NCBI GenBank assembly: GCA_902557235.1
Contig: CACDZR010000003.1
Coordinates: 1-64,000 of the forward strand
From: an uncultured Pelagibacteraceae bacterium
GTDB lineage: Bacteria > Pseudomonadota > Alphaproteobacteria > Pelagibacterales > Pelagibacteraceae
Reading direction: 5' to 3'
DNA: 64,000 nucleotides
Each line of letters begins with the position of its first letter. The stretch's first letter is position 1. Shown in pieces: positions 11,138 to 23,000 of the stretch. Under the pieces are notes generated by a model. That model saw only the letters and a list, made by a program, of their open reading frames with translations, was not told the origin of the DNA and made no database searches. The translations under genes and the position numbers were made by a program.

Positions 11138-14100
11138 CTTCTTTTATCTTAGACTTTAAGGTAATAGGATTTTTAAGTTTATTGATCATCTCTTTTGGGC
11201 AAACTTGAACAAAATTTTTAATTTCAACTTTAAAGTTTTCAAAAATATTTTTTGATATCAAAGAACCTGTTTCTTTTGAATGTTCCAAAATTAATTCCTT
11301 TAAATAACTGATCCAATAATCTGTCTCAACATTTTGCCAGATAACTGAGTCTGGATTTACTTTTTTTTCAAACTCATTAGATTTATCGTAAATAAATGCC
11401 ATACCACCAGTCATACCGGCTGCAAAATTATCTCCAACATCTCCCAAAATAACCACCGTTCCCCCAGTCATATATTCACAACCATTTGAGTCACATCCTT
11501 CAATAACTGTAGTTGCACCAGAATTTCTCACAGCAAATCTATCGCCTGCTTGACCTGCAGCAAAGAGTTTACCTGAAGTAGCTCCATAAAGCACTGTGTT
11601 TCCAATGATTGTATTTTCATTAGAAACTAAATTACTTTCATCCGAAAGTTTTATTGAGATTGTAGCACCTGACAATCCTTTACCAACATAATCATTTGCA
11701 TCCCCTTTAAGATTTAATCTTAATCCTTTCAATGAAAAAGCTCCAAAAGACTGACCTGCTGAGCCTTTAAAATTTAGTGTTAAAAAATTTTCATCTAGTT
11801 TTTCATAACCATACTTTTTATAAAGATGGTGTGAAATCCTTGTACCGACTGCTCTGTTTGTATTTTTGATAATGAATTCTTTCTCAATCTTTTGCGAATT
11901 ATCTAAAGACTTTTCAATTTCAGGCCAAATTTCTTGATCTAATGTTTCAGGTACTTTATTTATCTCTAAAGACTCACAATATCTTTTATTATTTCCAGGG
12001 TCTGCTTGAACAAATAATGGGTTTAGATCTAAGTCATCTAAATTTGGTGATGCTTTATTAACTTGCATTAGCAAATCAGTTCTTCCAATAATATCATTCA
12101 GTGATTTAAAGCCTAGTCCAGCTAAAATTTCTCTTACTTCGGAGGCAATAAAGGTGAATAAATTAACAACCTTGTCTGGGGTGCCAGTGAATTTTTCTCT
12201 TAATTTTTCATCTTGTGTACAAACACCCACTGGACAAGTATTTGAGTGGCACTGTCTAACCATTATACATCCCATTGCCACTAGAGCCGTTGTAGCAACT
12301 CCAAATTCTTCTGCTCCCATCATTGCAGCCATAACAACATCTCTTCCAGTTTTAATACCACCATCAGTTCTCAATGTAACTTTGTGTCTTAAATTATTAA
12401 GTGTTAAAACCTGATTTGCCTCAGTTAAACCCATCTCCCATGGTATTCCAACATACTTGACACTTGTTTGAGGAGTTGCTCCCGTTCCTCCATTATGGCC
12501 TGAAATTAAAATAATATCTGCTTTTGCTTTAGCTACACCTGCAGCAATGGTTCCAATTCCAGATGATGCAACTAACTTAACACCAACTCGTGCTTTTGGA
12601 TTTGTTTGCTTTAAATCGTAAATCAGTTGTGCCAAATCTTCTATCGAATAAATATCATGATGTGGAGGTGGAGAAATTAATGTTACTCCTGGTGTGGAAT
12701 GTCTAAGTCTCGCAATTTCCTCTGTCACTTTAAAGCCAGGTAACTGTCCACCTTCCCCTGGTTTAGCACCTTGGGCCATTTTAATTTCTATTTCATTGCA
12801 ATTATTTAAGTAATTTACAGTCACACCAAATCTAGCTGATGCAATTTGTTTAACTCTAGAATTTGCACTATCACCACTATCCATCACCTTGAATCTTTCT
12901 GCATCTTCTCCTCCCTCACCACTGCAAGAGGCTCCTTTAATTCTATTCATTCCAATAGCAAGTGTTTCGTGTGCTTCTTTGGATAAAGCACCATGGGACA
13001 TACTTCCACTACCAAATCTTTTTAATATTTTTTCTATTGGCTCAACTTCAGATATATCTATTGAGGAACCCAGTTTTTTTTTTCTAAAATCAACTAAATC
13101 TCTCAAGTTAATCGGTGGTAAATTATAAATTCCCTCGACATATTTTTTATATTTGTCATATGAATTTGAACCTACTGCGCTCTGCAATAGATGAATGAGC
13201 CTCCCTTGATATTGGTGCGTCTCTCCATTTTTTCTATATCTATAAATACCTCCAATCGGCAATACAGTTTCTGTACTTTCAAATGCTTCTTTGTGAATTT
13301 GTCTTATTTTTTTTTCAATTCCAATCAGACCAATACCTGAAATTTTTGATGTAACTCCAGGAAAATAATCATCTACAACTGTTCTGCTTAAACCAACAGT
13401 TTCAAAATTACATCCTCCTCTATAAGAACTCAATACAGAAATTCCCATTTTAGACATAATTTTCAATAAACCGGCATTCACTGAATTTATATATCGTTGT
13501 ACGCACTCATCAAAACTAAATTGACCAAAGAGTTTTTTTTTGTATCTCTGATATAAGCTATCAAAAGCAAGATATGGATTTACTGTTGTTGCACCAACTC
13601 CAATTAATGTTGCAAACGAATGTGTATCAATAGCTTCGCCAGACTGGACATTGATAGAAACATACCCTCTTAATTTTTTTTGTATTAAAAAGGTATTTAT
13701 AGCTCCAACACATAATAACATTGGCATTGGTAATTTTTCAGAAGAAATATTTTTATCACTTAAAATTAACTGAGTAACACCTTGTCTAACTGCAATTTCT
13801 GAATCTTTTTGAATCCTGTTAATAGAGTCTGTCAAATTATCTTCTTTTGAAAAAGAACAATCAATAGTCACTGAATTTTTACCAAAAAAATTAGTGAACT
13901 TATTAAATTGTGAATTAGATAAAATAGGGCTGTTTAAAACATAAATATTCTCTTTTGTTAAAGTATCAAAATCAAGAATGTTGCCTAAATTTCCAAATCT
14001 AGTTTTTAAGCTCATTACTTTATTTTCCCTCAAGGAATCAATTGGTGGATTTGTTACCTGACTAAAATTTTGTCTAAAAAAATGATAGAGTGGTCTGTAC

Positions 14101-15635
14101 TTATCAGATAGTACCGCTAATGGAGTATCATCACCCATTGAGCCAGTTGCTTCTTTTGCATCTTCTGCCATTGGATGTAAAATAAGCTCGAGATCTTCTA
14201 AACTTATTCCGAAAGTATATTGTCTTCTCCTTAAACTTTCGCCATCAAAATTATGTTTTTCATTAGAGATTGATAATTTTTCATCTAAATCAATTATTTG
14301 AGAATTAAAATGTTTAAATTCTTTTGCTAAATAATCTTTGATTTGACTATTTGAAAAAACTTTACCCTTTTCAATTCTAACTCCAATTATTTCACCAGGA
14401 CCTAACCTACCTTTGGTTAAAATTTTTTTCTCATTTAGTTCTATCATTCCAGTTTCAGAACCTGCAAAAAGCATTTTATCTTTTGTTATTGCGTATCTTA
14501 AAGGTCTAAGACCATTTCTATCATTTGCAGCTATAACCCACTCATTGTCTGTGGCTGCAATGGCAGCAGGTCCGTCCCATGGTTCCATTGTGCTATTCAA
14601 AAAATTAAATAATTGTTGATGACTTCTTGATAATGTCTTATTTTTTTTTGACCATGCATCAGGTACTAACATCAATTTAGCTAATGGTGCCGATTGACCT
14701 GATTTATTTAATAATTCAAACACATTATCTAAAGCTGCGGAATCAGAAACTCCCTTTTGGATAACTGGTTTTAAATTCTCAATATTATCAAAAAGTGGGC
14801 TGCTCATCTCCTGTTCATGAACTTTCATCCAGTTTTTATTTCCTTTGTAAGTATTTATTTCACCGTTGTGAGCTATGGCTCTAAATGGTTGAGCCAAACT
14901 CCAGCTTGGAGCAGTGTTTGTTGAAAATCTTTGATGAAAAATTGCATATCTTGAAATGAATCTTGTATCATTAAGATCTAAATAAAAATCAGATATTGCT
15001 TCTGCTAAATATAGCCCTTTATAAATTATAGATTTAGAACTAATTGAACAAATGTAAAAATTATTCAATGAGGCATCAAAAGCTTTATTTTCAATTCTCT
15101 TTCTTGTTTCATAAATTTTTCTTTCTAAGTTTTTATCTAATAAATTTGGATCATTAGACTTAAAAAGAACTTGTATAATTTCCGGCATAGTTTGAAGAGC
15201 TTTTTCTCCTAAAACTTTTGGATTAACTGGCACTTGTCGCCAACCATATATACTAAAATTATTCTTTGTTAGTTCGCTCTCAACAATTGTTTTACAATTC
15301 TCTTGCGCTGAGTAGTCATTTCTTGGCAAAAAAATCATTCCCACACAGATTTCAGAGTTATCATAATCGTGTCCAGTAACTTGTATTTTTTCAATAAAAA
15401 AATCTTTCGGAATTTCGACATGTATTCCAGCACCATCGCCCGTTTTTCCATCTGCATCAACAGCACCCCTATGCCAAACTGCTTTTAGAGCTTCAATTCC
15501 ATACTCAACTATAGCCCTAGATTTTTTTCCCTCTGTAGATGCGATTAAGCCCACTCCACAAGCATCATGTTCCATCTCTTTTGAATAAACATGATTTTTT
15601 GTAAGTAACTCTAAATTTTTTTTATAATTTTCCAT
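11130..15635 (-). CDS. gltB: Glutamate synthase (NADPH) large subunit
   Basis: N-terminal HDACGVGLIAS Ntn amidotransferase, central/FMN domains and GXGXG C-terminal domain; start MENYKK placed at 15635 (TAATG overlap with gltD) rather than 15722. Confidence 0.96.
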   Translation of the reverse strand: MENYKKNLELLTKNHVYSKEMEHDACGVGLIASTEGKKSRAIVEYGIEALKAVWHRGAVDADGKTGDGAGIHVEIPKDFFIEKIQVTGHDYDNSEICVGMIFLPRNDYSAQENCKTIVESELTKNNFSIYGWRQVPVNPKVLGEKALQTMPEIIQVLFKSNDPNLLDKNLERKIYETRKRIENKAFDASLNNFYICSISSKSIIYKGLYLAEAISDFYLDLNDTRFISRYAIFHQRFSTNTAPSWSLAQPFRAIAHNGEINTYKGNKNWMKVHEQEMSSPLFDNIENLKPVIQKGVSDSAALDNVFELLNKSGQSAPLAKLMLVPDAWSKKNKTLSRSHQQLFNFLNSTMEPWDGPAAIAATDNEWVIAANDRNGLRPLRYAITKDKMLFAGSETGMIELNEKKILTKGRLGPGEIIGVRIEKGKVFSNSQIKDYLAKEFKHFNSQIIDLDEKLSISNEKHNFDGESLRRRQYTFGISLEDLELILHPMAEDAKEATGSMGDDTPLAVLSDKYRPLYHFFRQNFSQVTNPPIDSLRENKVMSLKTRFGNLGNILDFDTLTKENIYVLNSPILSNSQFNKFTNFFGKNSVTIDCSFSKEDNLTDSINRIQKDSEIAVRQGVTQLILSDKNISSEKLPMPMLLCVGAINTFLIQKKLRGYVSINVQSGEAIDTHSFATLIGVGATTVNPYLAFDSLYQRYKKKLFGQFSFDECVQRYINSVNAGLLKIMSKMGISVLSSYRGGCNFETVGLSRTVVDDYFPGVTSKISGIGLIGIEKKIRQIHKEAFESTETVLPIGGIYRYRKNGETHQYQGRLIHLLQSAVGSNSYDKYKKYVEGIYNLPPINLRDLVDFRKKKLGSSIDISEVEPIEKILKRFGSGSMSHGALSKEAHETLAIGMNRIKGASCSGEGGEDAERFKVMDSGDSANSRVKQIASARFGVTVNYLNNCNEIEIKMAQGAKPGEGGQLPGFKVTEEIARLRHSTPGVTLISPPPHHDIYSIEDLAQLIYDLKQTNPKARVGVKLVASSGIGTIAAGVAKAKADIILISGHNGGTGATPQTSVKYVGIPWEMGLTEANQVLTLNNLRHKVTLRTDGGIKTGRDVVMAAMMGAEEFGVATTALVAMGCIMVRQCHSNTCPVGVCTQDEKLREKFTGTPDKVVNLFTFIASEVREILAGLGFKSLNDIIGRTDLLMQVNKASPNLDDLDLNPLFVQADPGNNKRYCESLEINKVPETLDQEIWPEIEKSLDNSQKIEKEFIIKNTNRAVGTRISHHLYKKYGYEKLDENFLTLNFKGSAGQSFGAFSLKGLRLNLKGDANDYVGKGLSGATISIKLSDESNLVSNENTIIGNTVLYGATSGKLFAAGQAGDRFAVRNSGATTVIEGCDSNGCEYMTGGTVVILGDVGDNFAAGMTGGMAFIYDKSNEFEKKVNPDSVIWQNVETDYWISYLKELILEHSKETGSLISKNIFENFKVEIKNFVQVCPKEMINKLKNPITLKSKIKEVS

Positions 15636-16993
15636 TAAGCCACTTTTGTTTTTTTTAGTTCCATACTTTCTAAATATTTTTTTATAGAAGAGGCTGCATC
15701 TCTCCCATCTTTGATTGCCCATACTACTAACGAAGCTCCTCTTACAATGTCTCCTGCAGCAAAAACACCTTTTAGATTTGTTTCCATCGAATTAAAATCA
15801 GTTTTGATTGTTCCCCATTTCGTTACTTGTAAATCTTGTGCATCAAACAATAATGGTAAATTTTCTGGATCAAATCCAAGAGCTTTGATTACCATATCAG
15901 CTTTAACCGTAAATTCTGAACCCTCTTTTATCTCTGGTTTTCGTCTTCCTGACTCGTCTGGTTCACCTAATTCAATTCGATTAACAACTAAATTTTCAAT
16001 TTTGTTTTTTCCTTTAAATTCTTTAGGACTAGAAAGCCAAACAAATTCTACACCTTCCTCCTCTGCATTTGCAACTTCTCTAGCAGATCCGGGCATATTT
16101 TCTTTATCTCTTCTATATAAACATTTTACCGATTTTGCTTTTTGTCTTACCGAAGTTCTTACGCAATCCATAGCTGTGTCGCCACCACCTATTACAACAA
16201 CATCTTTTCCTTCTGCATTCAAAATTCCTTTATCAAACAACTCCACTTTATCACCCAGGCCTTTTTTGTTTGATGCTGTCAAAAATTCCATTGCAGGAAA
16301 AATATTACCTAGATCATTACCAGGTAATTCAACTTCTCTTGGTTTATATACACCGGTAGCAATTAAAATTGCATCATGCTTTTTTCGTAACTGTTCTAAG
16401 GTTGCATCTTTACCAACTTCAAAATTCTGAATAAATTCTATTCCACCATCTTTTAATAATTTTGTTCTTCGCTCAACTACATGTTTTTCAAGTTTGAAAT
16501 TTGGAATACCATAAATTAATAATCCACCTGCACGATCATATCGATCATAAACAGTAATTTTATATCCGTTTTTTCTTAATTGCTCAGCAGCTGCTAAACC
16601 TGCGGGACCGGCACCAATTATTCCAATACTTTGTTCTTTCTCATGTTTTAAAGAAATTGGTTTAACCCAGCCCTGTTCCCACGCTGTATCATTAATATAT
16701 TTCTCAACTGCACCAATAGTTACTGTTCCATGTCCAGATTGTTCAATAACGCAGTTACCCTCACACAGTCTATCCTGAGGACAAATTCTTCCACATACCT
16801 CTGGCATATTGTTGGTACTTTGAGATAGTTCGTAGGCCTCTTTTAATCTTCCCTCAGCTGTAAGTTTTAACCAATCTGGTATATTGTTGCTTAAAGGACA
16901 GTGTACTTGACAAAAAGGAACCCCGCATTGAGAACATCTACTCGATTGTTCTTCAGCTTTTTTGGTAACAAATTTTAACATTTTATCAGTCAT
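15635..16993 (-). CDS. gltD: Glutamate synthase small subunit
   Basis: CSQCGVPFCQVHCPL Fe-S region, GAGPAGLAAAEQL and GGGDTAMDC nucleotide-binding motifs. Confidence 0.95.
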   Translation of the reverse strand: MTDKMLKFVTKKAEEQSSRCSQCGVPFCQVHCPLSNNIPDWLKLTAEGRLKEAYELSQSTNNMPEVCGRICPQDRLCEGNCVIEQSGHGTVTIGAVEKYINDTAWEQGWVKPISLKHEKEQSIGIIGAGPAGLAAAEQLRKNGYKITVYDRYDRAGGLLIYGIPNFKLEKHVVERRTKLLKDGGIEFIQNFEVGKDATLEQLRKKHDAILIATGVYKPREVELPGNDLGNIFPAMEFLTASNKKGLGDKVELFDKGILNAEGKDVVVIGGGDTAMDCVRTSVRQKAKSVKCLYRRDKENMPGSAREVANAEEEGVEFVWLSSPKEFKGKNKIENLVVNRIELGEPDESGRRKPEIKEGSEFTVKADMVIKALGFDPENLPLLFDAQDLQVTKWGTIKTDFNSMETNLKGVFAAGDIVRGASLVVWAIKDGRDAASSIKKYLESMELKKTKVA

Positions 16994-17049
16994 AGAATCT
17001 TTTAATTTTCGGCAAATTATACATTGTTTTTATTAATAAAAGTATTATT

Positions 17050-17070
17050 TAGGTCAATAACTATGACCTA
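17050..17070. promoter_or_regulatory. Perfect inverted repeat TAGGTCA-N7-TGACCTA in the gltD/uppP divergent region; candidate operator
   Basis: Sequence TAGGTCAATAACTATGACCTA; 7-bp perfect arms, 57 bp upstream of the gltD start. Confidence 0.5.
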
Positions 17071-17176
17071 TAATTAACTTTATTTAGCTAGAAATATATG
17101 AAATTTATTTTTTGCATACCTATTATGATGAAATCGAATTGTTTGAAATGAATATTTTTTGAGTTACGACGTATAT

Positions 17177-17950
17177 ATGTTTCGAGATTTTATAGAAATC
17201 CTTATTCTTTCTGCAGTACAAGGAATTTCTGAATTTTTACCTATTAGCTCTTCAGCACATCTAATCTTGATATCAAATTTTTATGATTTTACCTCAAGCT
17301 CTTTATTTATCGATATTGGCCTGCATTCAGGTTCTTTGTTTGCAATAATCTATTACTTTAGAAAAGATTTACTTAATTTAGGAAACAATCAAAAACTATT
17401 ATTTTTGATTTTAGTTGGCTCGATACCCCTTATTATTTTTGGGTATATAATATATTCGACTGAAATCATTAGTCTTTTAAGAAGCATAGAAATAATTGCA
17501 TGGACGACTTTATTTTTTGGTTTGCTACTTTTTTTATCAGACAAAAGAGATATCAATCAAAATATCTCAAATAACTTAAATATAAAAACAGTATTATTTA
17601 TAGGACTATTTCAAATTTTAGCTCTTGTGCCAGGGGTAAGTAGAGCAGGAATAACTTTAACAGCTGCTCGATTTCTAAAATTTAATAGAGTCGACTCAAG
17701 TAAAATCGCTTTTTTACTATCTATACCTGCCTTAGCTGGTGCCAGTTTTTTAGGTCTGAAAGATGCCGTACAACAATCTGTTGAATTCAATTATTTACTA
17801 TTAATTGCAATCACTTTTTCTTTTATTTTCTCATTTTTGACAGTCAAATATTTTATAAAATACGTCAGTAATTTTTCTTTAACTGTATTTGTAATTTATA
17901 GATTATTTGTCGCTTTAATTTTATTATTGGTAATTTACTTTCCTCATTAA
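17177..17950 (+). CDS. uppP: Undecaprenyl-diphosphatase
   Basis: ILSAVQGISEFLPISSSAHLIL and PGVSRAGITLTAARFL motifs; start set to MFRDF rather than 17159. Confidence 0.93.
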   Translation: MFRDFIEILILSAVQGISEFLPISSSAHLILISNFYDFTSSSLFIDIGLHSGSLFAIIYYFRKDLLNLGNNQKLLFLILVGSIPLIIFGYIIYSTEIISLLRSIEIIAWTTLFFGLLLFLSDKRDINQNISNNLNIKTVLFIGLFQILALVPGVSRAGITLTAARFLKFNRVDSSKIAFLLSIPALAGASFLGLKDAVQQSVEFNYLLLIAITFSFIFSFLTVKYFIKYVSNFSLTVFVIYRLFVALILLLVIYFPH

Positions 17951-18820
17951 GGGTAAAAGTTGAGAAATTAAAACACCACATAATATAAACAAACACCCTA
18001 ATATATTATTAAAATCTAAAATTTGACTTAATAAAAACCATGCTGCAATAGTTGCAAAAACACCTTCTAAAGAAAAGATTATTGCTGCAGGTGCAGGTGT
18101 TATATTTTTTTGAGCATAAATTTGCAAAACAAATGCAAAACCTCCAGATAAAATTCCAGCATATAGAATAGAATCTATCTCATTGAGAATATTTTCAATT
18201 ATAAATTCTTCATAAGTCAAACCAATAATGAAAGAAAACAAAGCTACCAGTAAAGTTTGAATTGCACCTAATGTTAAAGGTAAATTATATCTTTTAACGA
18301 TCATTCCAGTAAATATAATATGAGTACTCCAGAACAATGCTCCAAGAACTACCAGCGTGTCTCCAAGTCTAACTGTAGCATCATAAAAATTGGTTAGAAG
18401 ATACCCACCAATTAAGCATAAAATTACTGAAGGCCATACACTCCAATGTAATGAGTCTCTTTTGAGTATAAAAATAATTATTGGTACCATAGGAACATAA
18501 AAAATTGTAAAGAAAGCAGCGTTAGCTACATCTGTATAAAGCAGAGCTACTTGTTGCAATGCGGAACCTAAGAATAACGATAATCCAATTAAAAAAGATA
18601 GAATAGCAAAATATTTAAAACCAATTTTAAACTCAGATTCAAATTTTTTGGTCTCAAATAATAATACAAAAGGAAAAATTGCCAAAAAACCTACAAAAAA
18701 TCTAACAGCATTAAATGTAAACGGTCCTATATCATCCATGCCAGTATCTTGAGCAATGAATGTGGTTCCCCAAATAAATGTGCACAATAAAGCACTTAAC
18801 AATGAAACAGTTTTAGACAT
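17924..18820 (-). CDS. EamA/DMT-family transporter
   Basis: Approx. ten hydrophobic segments, FIWGTTFIAQD N-terminus and SLEGVFATIAAWFLL EamA signature. Confidence 0.88.
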   Translation of the reverse strand: MSKTVSLLSALLCTFIWGTTFIAQDTGMDDIGPFTFNAVRFFVGFLAIFPFVLLFETKKFESEFKIGFKYFAILSFLIGLSLFLGSALQQVALLYTDVANAAFFTIFYVPMVPIIIFILKRDSLHWSVWPSVILCLIGGYLLTNFYDATVRLGDTLVVLGALFWSTHIIFTGMIVKRYNLPLTLGAIQTLLVALFSFIIGLTYEEFIIENILNEIDSILYAGILSGGFAFVLQIYAQKNITPAPAAIIFSLEGVFATIAAWFLLSQILDFNNILGCLFILCGVLISQLLPLMRKVNYQ

Positions 18821-18828
18821 AGTTTTAA

Positions 18829-20094
18829 TTAAACAGCTAACTTATATGCAAAGTTTTTACCAAGGTTTTCTTTTAAATCATTATTAAATCGAGCTGCTTC
18901 TGCACCATCAATAATTCTGTGATCATAAGATAATGAAAGTGGCAACATAGTACGCGTAACGAATTTTCCATCCATAAATACCTGTTTTTTTTCTGCTCTA
19001 CCTACTCCTAAAATAGCAACCTCAGGATAATTTATAATTGGAGTGAAAAAAGATCCCCCGATTCCTCCTAAGCTTGTTATAGTGATAGAGCCTCCAAATA
19101 ACTCTTTTTTATCAATTTTAAGCTCTCTACATTGCTGACTTATTTTTTTTAATTCTGCGCTTATTAAAGAAATATTTTTATTATCAGCATTTCTTAATTT
19201 TGGAACCATCAAACCATGTGGAGTATCTACTGCTATGCCAACATGGTAATACTTTTTAACAGTCATTTTACCATTTTCGATTTGGTCGATTGAGGTATTA
19301 AAATTTGGAAATTTTTTTAATGATGTTGTTAATGCTTTAACAATAAAAGCTAATGGAGTAATTTTTTTTTTTTCTCCAGTGTATATATCTGTTAACGAAG
19401 TTCTAAATTCTTCTAATTCAGTTATATCAGCTTCATCATGATTTGTTACGTGAGGAATTTTTGACCAAGAATTCATTAGATATTTAGATGATAATTTTTT
19501 TACCCTTGGAATGTCTTTAATTTCTACTTCTCCAAACTCAGAATGGGAATACTCTTGTTCAACTTTTTGATCTGTTGTATTTTGGTTTTTAAAACCTTTA
19601 TTAGATTTTGTTGCAATAAATAGCTTTACATCACTTTCGGTAACTCTTCCCTGCCTTTCACTGCCAGGAACTTTATTAATGTCTATTCCAAGCTCCCTTG
19701 CAAATTTTCTTACTTTTGGTGATGCAGAAGCTTTAGTGGAAAAATCTTTAATTATTATATCACCAGTTTCTTTGTTATCTTTAATTTCTTTTTTATCTAC
19801 CTCTTTTGATAATTGATTTTTTGGTGACTCTACAACTTCTGTTTTTTTTAATTCTATCTCACTTTCAATTTCTATAATCTTATCACCTTCAGATACTTTA
19901 TCACCTATTTTAACATTTAGAGAAATTACTGTACCTTCATCTGATGATGGTATCTCTACACTTGATTTATCACTTTCAATAGTAATTAATGGATCATTTT
20001 TTTTTATTTTTTGACCTTTTTTAATTAAAACTTCAATGACCTCTACATTTTTAAATTCACCAATATTTGGAACATTAATATCTTTTTTGGACAT
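18829..20094 (-). CDS. aceF: Pyruvate dehydrogenase E2, dihydrolipoamide acetyltransferase (single lipoyl domain)
   Basis: N-terminal lipoyl domain (ESDKSSVEIP), peripheral subunit-binding domain, catalytic SYDHRIIDGAEAARF. Confidence 0.93.
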   Translation of the reverse strand: MSKKDINVPNIGEFKNVEVIEVLIKKGQKIKKNDPLITIESDKSSVEIPSSDEGTVISLNVKIGDKVSEGDKIIEIESEIELKKTEVVESPKNQLSKEVDKKEIKDNKETGDIIIKDFSTKASASPKVRKFARELGIDINKVPGSERQGRVTESDVKLFIATKSNKGFKNQNTTDQKVEQEYSHSEFGEVEIKDIPRVKKLSSKYLMNSWSKIPHVTNHDEADITELEEFRTSLTDIYTGEKKKITPLAFIVKALTTSLKKFPNFNTSIDQIENGKMTVKKYYHVGIAVDTPHGLMVPKLRNADNKNISLISAELKKISQQCRELKIDKKELFGGSITITSLGGIGGSFFTPIINYPEVAILGVGRAEKKQVFMDGKFVTRTMLPLSLSYDHRIIDGAEAARFNNDLKENLGKNFAYKLAV

Positions 20095-23000
20095 TATAAT
20101 TTTGTTGGCATTGGTTTTTCTTTATCAATTTTATATTTTTTTATTGCCTCTTGAGCATATTTTGAGGCAATTAATTGTTCCTTAGCTAAAATACTTAGTC
20201 CATAAGTAACAACATGTTCTTTATCAACTTCAAAAAACTTTCTTAAATTTTTTCTCGTATCACTACGACCAAATCCATCGGTTCCTAATGAATAAAAACT
20301 TTTATTTATATAGGGTCGAATTTGGTCTGAATTCATTCTCATATAATCAGAGGCGGCTAAAATAGGTCCTTCTGTTTTGCCTAAACAAATTTCAACATAT
20401 GTTTTTTTAGGCTCTTTATCAGGATTCAGAAGATTATATCTTTCAACCTCTAAGCCATCTCTTCTTAATTCGTTAAAACTAGTTACACTCCAAACTTCAC
20501 TATCAATTTGATACTCATTTTGCAGTATTTCAGCGCCTGCAATCATTTCTCTTAAAATTGTACCTGATCCTAAAAATTGGATTTTAGTTTTTTTATATTT
20601 ATTGAATTCTTTAATCTTATACATTCCTTTTAAAATACCTTCTTCACATAATTTATCTTTTGGCATTGCAGGGTGAGGATAGTTTTCATTCATAGTTGTA
20701 ATATAATAAAAAATATTTTCTTTTTTCTCATGCATTCTTCTCAAACCTTCTCTAAAAATAGTTGCTAATTCATAATGGAATGTTGGGTCATAAGATTTAC
20801 AATTTGGAATTGTTGAGGCCAATAAATGACTATGACCATCTTGATGTTGTAAACCTTCTCCAGCTAAAGTTGTCCTTCCTGCTGTAGCACCAATTAAGAA
20901 ACCTCTAGATTGACTGTCTGCTCCAGCCCAGGCAAAGTCTCCTATTCTTTGAAAACCAAACATTGAGTAAAAAAGATAAATAGGGATCATTTCAATATCG
21001 TGATTTGTGTAAGAAGTTCCGGCAGCAATCCATGATGACATTGCTCCTGCTTCATTAATCCCTTCTTCCAATACTTGTCCGCTCTTATCTTCCCTATACG
21101 AACTTAATTGTGCAGAGTCCTCTGGTTCATATTTTTGTCCTTCATGCGCATAAATACCTATTTTTTGAAAAAAACCCTCCATACCAAAGGTTCTAGCTTC
21201 ATCTGGAATAATTGGAACTAATCTTGGTGCAACATTTTTATCTCTTAAAAGATTTGTTAACATTCTAACTAATACCATAGTTGTAGACATCTCTTTATCT
21301 CCTGTAGACTCTTTCATATTATCAAAAATATTTTTTGGAGGTGCTTTAATTGGTTTTGCATAAGTAGTTCTTTCTGGAATAAAACCACCCAACTGAATTC
21401 TTCTTTCTTTAATATATCTTATTTCAGGTGAATTTTGATCTGGCTTATAATATTCAATATTTTGAACTTGTTTATCTGTTAAAGGAACATCAAATCTATC
21501 CCTATAATACATTAAATCATCTATATCTAATTTTTTAGTTTGGTGAGTTGTGTTTACGCTCTCTCCACTTTTTCCCATTCCATAGCCTTTAATAGTTTTG
21601 GCTATTACAACTGTAGGACTCCCAATGTTTTTTGAAGCTTTATCGTAGGCTGCAAAAACTTTGTGTGGATCGTGGCCACCTCTATTTAATCTCCAAATAT
21701 CCTTGTCTGAGAGACTCGAAACTAATTCTTTTGTCTCTTGATATTTGCCAAAAAACTTTTCCCGCACATAAGCTCCATCTCTTGCTTTCATCGCTTGATA
21801 TTCTCCATCGACAGTTTCATTCATAACTTTAATTAAATGGCCAGTTTTATCGTTAGCCAATAACGGATCCCAATAAGAACCCCAAATTACTTTGATAACA
21901 TTCCATCCAGCTCCTCTAAAGATACCCTCTAATTCTTGTATGATTTTTCCATTACCCCTTACAGGCCCGTCCAATCTTTGAAGATTACAATTGATCACAA
22001 ATATTAGGTTATCTAAATTTTCTCTAGCTGCTAAACCGATTGCTCCTAAAGACTCCGGTTCATCCATTTCCCCATCTCCTAAGAAAGCCCAAACTTTTCG
22101 TCCTTCATCTTTGATAAGACCCCTGTTAATCAAATATTTCATATATCTTGCTTGATAAATAGCCAACATTGGTCCTAAACCCATTGAAACTGTAGGAAAT
22201 TGCCAAAAGTTTGGCATCAGCCAGGGATGTGGGTAAGATGATAAACCTCCTGGATTAACTTCTTGTCTAAAACTATCTAATTGTTTTTCATTAAGTCTTC
22301 CCTCAAGAAATGCTCTTGCGTACATACCTGGAGCGCTATGTCCTTGAAAATAAATTAAGTCTCCTCCAAATTTATTGTTTTTTGCTCTCCAAAAATGATT
22401 CATTCCTACATCATAAAGTGTGGCCGCAGATGCAAATGTTCCAATATGTCCTCCAAGTTCAGGAAATTTTTTATTTGCACGAACTACCATTGCTGCGGAA
22501 TTCCATCTTATCAATGACCGGATTCTTCTCTCAATATTTTGATCACCATTTGATTTTTTCTCCTCATTTGCTGGAATTGTATTTATATAGGGTGTGTTTT
22601 GTGTGTAGGGAATATTTGCACCCTCCATATAAGCTTTATTAATTAATTCCTTTATTAAATAATGTGCTCTTTGATTGCCATCTTTCTCAATTACCGCAGA
22701 AAGAGACTCTAGCCATTCATTTGTTTCTAATGGATCAACATCACCATCATTGATAACTTGAATTATTTCAGGTTCTTTTTTCTCATTATTATTTTTCTGA
22801 AGGCTTTGTTCTTGTTTTTTTTCTAATGATTTTTCAGCTTCTTGAATAAGATTTTCAGTATCTTTAGGGATAGCTTTTGATGGAGAAATTTTATTATCTG
22901 AACTTAATATACTTAAAATCAAATCTCCTTTTGAAACTTTGTCACCAACTTTCACTTTTATTGAATCAATTGTACCTGATAATTTTGAGGGTATTTCAAC

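Noticed and set aside
12154-14619. Plus-strand ORFs antisense to gltB
   Set aside because: Shadow ORFs over a confident CDS.
15711-16430. 239-aa plus-strand ORF antisense to gltD
   Set aside because: Long, but wholly antisense to gltD with no protein-like motifs; Ser/Pro-rich composition typical of a reverse-frame translation.
21632-22642. Plus-strand ORFs within aceE
   Set aside because: Antisense to a confident gene; no support.
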